Shown here piece after piece: positions 5,217 to 8,614 of a stretch of DNA of 8,614 bases. Position numbers and translations under genes: made by a program. The notes beneath the pieces are model-generated. The model did not search any database. It was not told the DNA's origin and worked only from the letters and a program-made list of their open reading frames with translations. The stretch comes from an uncultured Lachnospiraceae bacterium. GTDB taxonomy: Bacteria; Bacillota_A; Clostridia; Lachnospirales; Lachnospiraceae. Where the stretch lies: NCBI GenBank assembly GCA_947177885.1, contig CAMWWF010000107.1, forward strand, positions 1 to 8,614. Direction: 5' to 3'. How positions within the stretch are numbered: position 1 is the stretch's first letter; each line of letters begins with the position of its first letter.

Positions 5217-8200
5217 GTGAAGAAAATAAGACTGTTGCGCAGAAGATGTATAAGCATGCTGCTTGCCGTAATGCTCGGCGTTGGTCTGGCCTTTACCGGA
5301 TATGTGCCGATGGCGGAGGCGGCGGAGCCCTATCGTATGGCGAATCTGGTCATCTTTGTGAAGATGCGGGGTGCAGAGGGAAATGTGTTTGATGAGGTTG
5401 TGGATTATACATCTTATCAGAGAGATAACTGGAAATGGATCAAGGGTATTTATCAAGGAGGGACAGATCCAGGCATTGATAATTCGTTCGCCAATTACAT
5501 TAAGACCATAACCTGTGATAAGGTAACCGTGGAGAATATTTTTCCCCAGATATACACACGTGATGACGGTACCGAAGGCATCAAGGTGTTGGAACTGTCA
5601 CAGTCCATATATGATACCGATGATGCAATGGTTCGTGAGGTGATCGGGAAAATACAGTCATCAGGTCCGAACAATAATCCGGATTATCTGGATGTGTCGG
5701 GAAGAAATCTGGATCTCAACGGAGACGGCTGTGTGGATAATCTGACCATTATTGTGCAGGGGGATAATATCAACGGTAAGGATCATTCCTTTAAGACGGA
5801 TTATGGTGGCGATGACAGGATTAATGGTCTTTATATCCGTTGCTACAATGCCATGCCTTCCGAGGGTGTGATCGAGAGAGGCGGCGCACGGCTGGTCAGC
5901 CACGAATTCCTGCACACATTGGGACTTCCTGATCTGTATCGGGATGACAGTGCGACGGGACCGGGAGCCGGTCCTGTGGGGATATGGGATGTGATGGCAT
6001 CGGGTACTTCTCTTTCACCACAGTATCCGCTGGGATATCTGCGGGCAAGGGAAGGATGGCTTGAGGGTGACCGGATCGGTGAGATCTCAAAGAGCGGCAC
6101 TTATACTCTGACGGCTGTCAGTCAGCCGGAACAGAGCGGGGGTGTCCGGCTTTTTACCGTCAGCACACCTCTGCCCCAGGGGGATTCCGAGATCCTCTGT
6201 CTGGAGTACCGCAGATCGCTGCCGGCTCCAAACTATGAGCATTTTGTGGATGAGGGACTGATCATGTACCGGGTGGATAACAAGGTGGAGGAAAAATCCA
6301 ACTTTTACGGGAAAAATTATATTTATGTATACCGTCCCGGTGTTTCAGCCCCTAATGATTGTATAGTGAGTACTGTTGGAGCGGCTTTAAATGCCAAAAA
6401 CGGGGAAACATCTTACGGCAGTACGGATCTCAGCGCCTCCTATGCGGACAATACGCTTTATTATTCAGACGGAAGCAACAGCGGAGTGCGTATCAGTAAT
6501 CTGCAGGTTTCTGCTGACGAGACGCAGATCACATTCCAGGTAGACTTTGCGGAATACGGAGACGACTGGCAGGCGCTGGGAGGAGTGGCGGCCAACGATG
6601 CGTTATCGGCGGTCAATCTGCATGCCGATAACACAGGAACCCTGTATTTAAGTTACATCAACACATCGGGTCATGTATGTGTCCGCAGATGGGATCAGGC
6701 TGCGGGGACATGGCAGCAGATGGGTGGACCGATCCCTTCCCGTATGTTTTCCACGATCTCGATGGCTGACTGCAACGGTCAGTTGTATCTGGCATACATG
6801 AACAGTTCCGGGAATCCGGTCTATTCTGTCTGGAACGGCAGCAGCTGGAGCGGTGCGGTACTGTTGGATACGGCTGTAGCCCCGAACTCACTGCAGCTTG
6901 TGACGGACGGTAATGAGATTTACGCAGCGTACCAGAATCCGATTTCGGGAACCAGTCAATTAGTCATACGGGATCTGAAAGGAACTGTTGTGGTCAATGA
7001 CCGGACAGCCCGGGATTTCGGTAATCCGACGGTAGTAAAGCAGGGAGAATTGTTCTATGTGGCATACGGGGAATACCCCAATGCCAGCAAGATCGATATC
7101 TATGATTCCGTCGCCAAAACATGGACGACCGCGTTTGAATATGGTCAATACGGCAATATAAATCTGCTGCATCGTCAGGGCACGAAGCTGTATGGGTTTT
7201 CCGGAAAGGGAAGCAATTCCGAGGAACCGGAAGTCACCCCGGCGCTGGCTGTGTGGAATGGCGCCGCATGGACTAAGATAGACATTCCCCAGATGACCCG
7301 GTATTATGATGTGTCTCTGCTGACGGCAGGTGAAACGGTGTATCTGGCTTATCTGGATAATATAGCAAAGAATGCAGGGTTGCTGCGCCTTTCAGGGAAC
7401 AGTTTTGTACCCTGCTATGACGGGTTGAACGGTCAGGCGGATGATTTTAAGGCGGCTGCAGTGGGCGATCAGGTATATGTAGCCACCAAGACGGGTAATT
7501 CGGTCACTGTGCGGTGCCAGAAGGTGGAGTACGATCCGGGCGTTACACCGCCCCCCCTGCCTTCCGTGCCGCCGCTTACCATAAGCCTGACTCCCCCTGC
7601 CGGTTATGATAATGCCGATGTCTATATTGACGGCATCCGGTATACCGCGACGAAAAGCGGTGACAGCTATACGCTTCAGCTGCCGGATAAGACCGGTAAG
7701 ACCGCGGTCATGTATTATTATAACGAGCGGAATGTTCCCAAGGGAATGTATGTGTGGCGATTGAGCTACCATGGCGATACCTGTACGGCCACTCCTTTGC
7801 CGGGACTGCAGGATCTGCTCAGCTATCACGGATTTTCCATACGGGTACAGGGATATTCGGGTCTGCGTTTTAAATCCGGTATCGATACCGGGAAGCGTGC
7901 CCAGCTTCTGGGGGAAGGGATAAACGGATACCGTCTGACCGAATACGGCACATTGCTCATCACCGGTTCCAATATGGATCGATATCCTTTTATCAAGGAC
8001 GGAGAAAAGGTGGGAGGCGGACGTTCTTACTGGACGGAGAACGGTGTTGTAAACGACCGTATCTTTGAGACCGTGGAGGGACGTTACCGCTTTGCCTCAG
8101 TAGTTACCAAACTGCCGGAAAAACAGTATGCCACTGAGTTGGCCTTCCGCAGCTATGCAATACTGCAGAGCGATGACGGCAATCAGATCATTGTCTATGG

Positions 8201-8324
8201 TCCTCCGGTGGCCCGCAGTATCTATGCGGTGGCGAAACAGGTGCTTGCCGCAGGTGAGTTCAAACAGGGCAGCAGCGGCTACAATTACGTCAAGAGCATT
8301 GTGGATATAGTGGAGGGACGATAG
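5217..8324 (+). CDS. Secreted M6-type metalloprotease with beta-propeller
   Basis: A 1035-residue exported zinc metalloprotease. The N-terminus has a basic stretch (KKIRLLRRR), a hydrophobic core (12-28) and a likely cleavage site after AEA (about 33-36). The catalytic domain (about 40-380) has a calcium-loop-like DLNGDGCVDN (166-175) and the zinc site HEFLHTLGLPD (His229, Glu230, His233, Asp239). A Met-turn-like WDVMASG (Met260) follows. These match M6 (immune inhibitor A-type) peptidases. Residues about 452-772 contain seven degenerate repeats with the pattern G-x-LYLAY...W, best read as a beta-propeller. A proline-rich linker (about 775-794) leads to an Ig-like strand-rich part and an unassigned C-terminal region (about 864-1035). 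No sortase motif or C-terminal membrane segment is present, so it is probably released. Its substrate is unknown. The start is GTG. The gene follows the lipoprotein gene by 116 bases. Confidence 0.93.
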   Translation: MKKIRLLRRRCISMLLAVMLGVGLAFTGYVPMAEAAEPYRMANLVIFVKMRGAEGNVFDEVVDYTSYQRDNWKWIKGIYQGGTDPGIDNSFANYIKTITCDKVTVENIFPQIYTRDDGTEGIKVLELSQSIYDTDDAMVREVIGKIQSSGPNNNPDYLDVSGRNLDLNGDGCVDNLTIIVQGDNINGKDHSFKTDYGGDDRINGLYIRCYNAMPSEGVIERGGARLVSHEFLHTLGLPDLYRDDSATGPGAGPVGIWDVMASGTSLSPQYPLGYLRAREGWLEGDRIGEISKSGTYTLTAVSQPEQSGGVRLFTVSTPLPQGDSEILCLEYRRSLPAPNYEHFVDEGLIMYRVDNKVEEKSNFYGKNYIYVYRPGVSAPNDCIVSTVGAALNAKNGETSYGSTDLSASYADNTLYYSDGSNSGVRISNLQVSADETQITFQVDFAEYGDDWQALGGVAANDALSAVNLHADNTGTLYLSYINTSGHVCVRRWDQAAGTWQQMGGPIPSRMFSTISMADCNGQLYLAYMNSSGNPVYSVWNGSSWSGAVLLDTAVAPNSLQLVTDGNEIYAAYQNPISGTSQLVIRDLKGTVVVNDRTARDFGNPTVVKQGELFYVAYGEYPNASKIDIYDSVAKTWTTAFEYGQYGNINLLHRQGTKLYGFSGKGSNSEEPEVTPALAVWNGAAWTKIDIPQMTRYYDVSLLTAGETVYLAYLDNIAKNAGLLRLSGNSFVPCYDGLNGQADDFKAAAVGDQVYVATKTGNSVTVRCQKVEYDPGVTPPPLPSVPPLTISLTPPAGYDNADVYIDGIRYTATKSGDSYTLQLPDKTGKTAVMYYYNERNVPKGMYVWRLSYHGDTCTATPLPGLQDLLSYHGFSIRVQGYSGLRFKSGIDTGKRAQLLGEGINGYRLTEYGTLLITGSNMDRYPFIKDGEKVGGGRSYWTENGVVNDRIFETVEGRYRFASVVTKLPEKQYATELAFRSYAILQSDDGNQIIVYGPPVARSIYAVAKQVLAAGEFKQGSSGYNYVKSIVDIVEGR

Positions 8325-8360
8325 ACGCCTGTAGATGACGGCAGGCCGTTACCGAATGGT

Positions 8361-8388
8361 TTGACAGAGAAATGGGGATCGGTGAAAT
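8361..8388 (+). promoter_or_regulatory. Weak candidate promoter for the last gene
   Basis: A perfect TTGACA (8361-8366) is followed after 16 bases by TGAAAT (8383-8388), which matches the -10 consensus at four of six positions. It sits about 75 bases before the next start. Read-through from the protease gene is equally possible because no terminator was found between them. Confidence 0.3.
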
Positions 8389-8400
8389 GGTTCCCGGAAT

Positions 8401-8442
8401 GCCCCATGGAAAGCGGCTCAGAGATTCCGGGGATCATGGGGC
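8401..8442 (+). other. Short inverted repeat before the last gene
   Basis: GCCCCATG (8401-8408) and CATGGGGC (8435-8442) are perfect complements 26 bases apart, and a second overlapping pair TTCCGG/CCGGAA occurs at 8425-8430 and 8442-8447. The two stems are mutually exclusive at base 8442. There is no T-tract. It may fold in the mRNA leader shortly before the ribosome site (GGAGG, 8450-8454). Confidence 0.35.
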
Positions 8443-8460
8443 CGGAAATGGAGGAGAAAG

Positions 8461-8614
8461 ATGAAAGGTATCATTGGCATTATATTGAAAGTGGCAGGCG
8501 GAATCGTTTTATTTTCGGCGGGGATCGCGGTGGGAGTACCGGCATGCAGGATGTATGATAAAGCGATGGCGTCCGGGGAAGCGGCGGGTTCTGCTCCGCT
8601 GGGAACGGAGGCGC
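8461..8614 (+). CDS. Small membrane-anchored protein, truncated by window end
   Basis: An open frame beginning MKGIIGIILKVAGGIVLFSA runs to the end of the window (51 complete codons, no stop). GGAGG (8450-8454) lies 6 bases before the ATG. Residues about 3-28 form a hydrophobic segment, followed by an Ala/Gly/Ser/Glu-rich stretch that looks like an extracytoplasmic linker. GVPAC at 25-29 resembles a lipobox only weakly because proline at that position is unusual, so an uncleaved N-terminal anchor is more likely. It is in line with the protease and may belong to the same envelope cluster. Function cannot be told from this fragment. Confidence 0.75.
   Translation, partial: MKGIIGIILKVAGGIVLFSAGIAVGVPACRMYDKAMASGEAAGSAPLGTEA

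Noticed and set aside
8325..8350. GCCTG/CAGGC hairpin after the protease gene
   Set aside because: The stem is only 5 bp with a 10-base loop and there is no T-tract, so it is not a terminator.

Overview
The window looks like chromosomal DNA from a Gram-positive Clostridia member, most likely Lachnospiraceae. The evidence is strong AGGAGG-type ribosome sites, a lipobox lipoprotein, a FloA/NfeD pair, a LytTR response regulator, a secreted M6-type metalloprotease and moderate GC. The assignment rests on gene content and style, not on a database match. All convincing genes are on the + strand.

Layout. Bases 1-58 hold a strong intrinsic terminator for a gene lying before the window. A good sigma-A-type promoter (85-113) then leads into a four-gene block: a short membrane histidine kinase with a Spo0B/AgrC-like core (267-1034), a short NfeD-like membrane protein (1268-1762), a flotillin-like FloA protein (1786-2751) and a LytTR-family response regulator (2755-3540). 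The kinase and regulator thus bracket a membrane-microdomain module. NfeD and floA are 23 bases apart and floA and the regulator only 3 bases apart. The kinase is separated from nfeD by about 230 bases of non-coding, repeat-bearing DNA.

A 540-base non-coding stretch (3541-4080) follows. It holds a candidate promoter, a palindrome whose half-site recurs at the end of the kinase gene, and a 152-base inverted repeat with 24-base arms ending in a T-tract. After it come a lipoprotein of unknown function with a TPR-like helical part (4081-5100) and a large secreted metalloprotease (5217-8324) with an M6-type HExxHxxGxxD site, an apparent seven-repeat beta-propeller and an unassigned C-terminal region. 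A further small membrane-anchored protein (8461 onward) runs off the window end.

How the genes may work together (inference). FloA and NfeD could organise or supply the signal for a kinase that has almost no extracellular sensor of its own. The LytTR regulator would then control nearby or distant cell-surface genes. The lipoprotein and the protease form a plausible envelope/secretion pair, but their regulation by the two-component system is not shown by the sequence.
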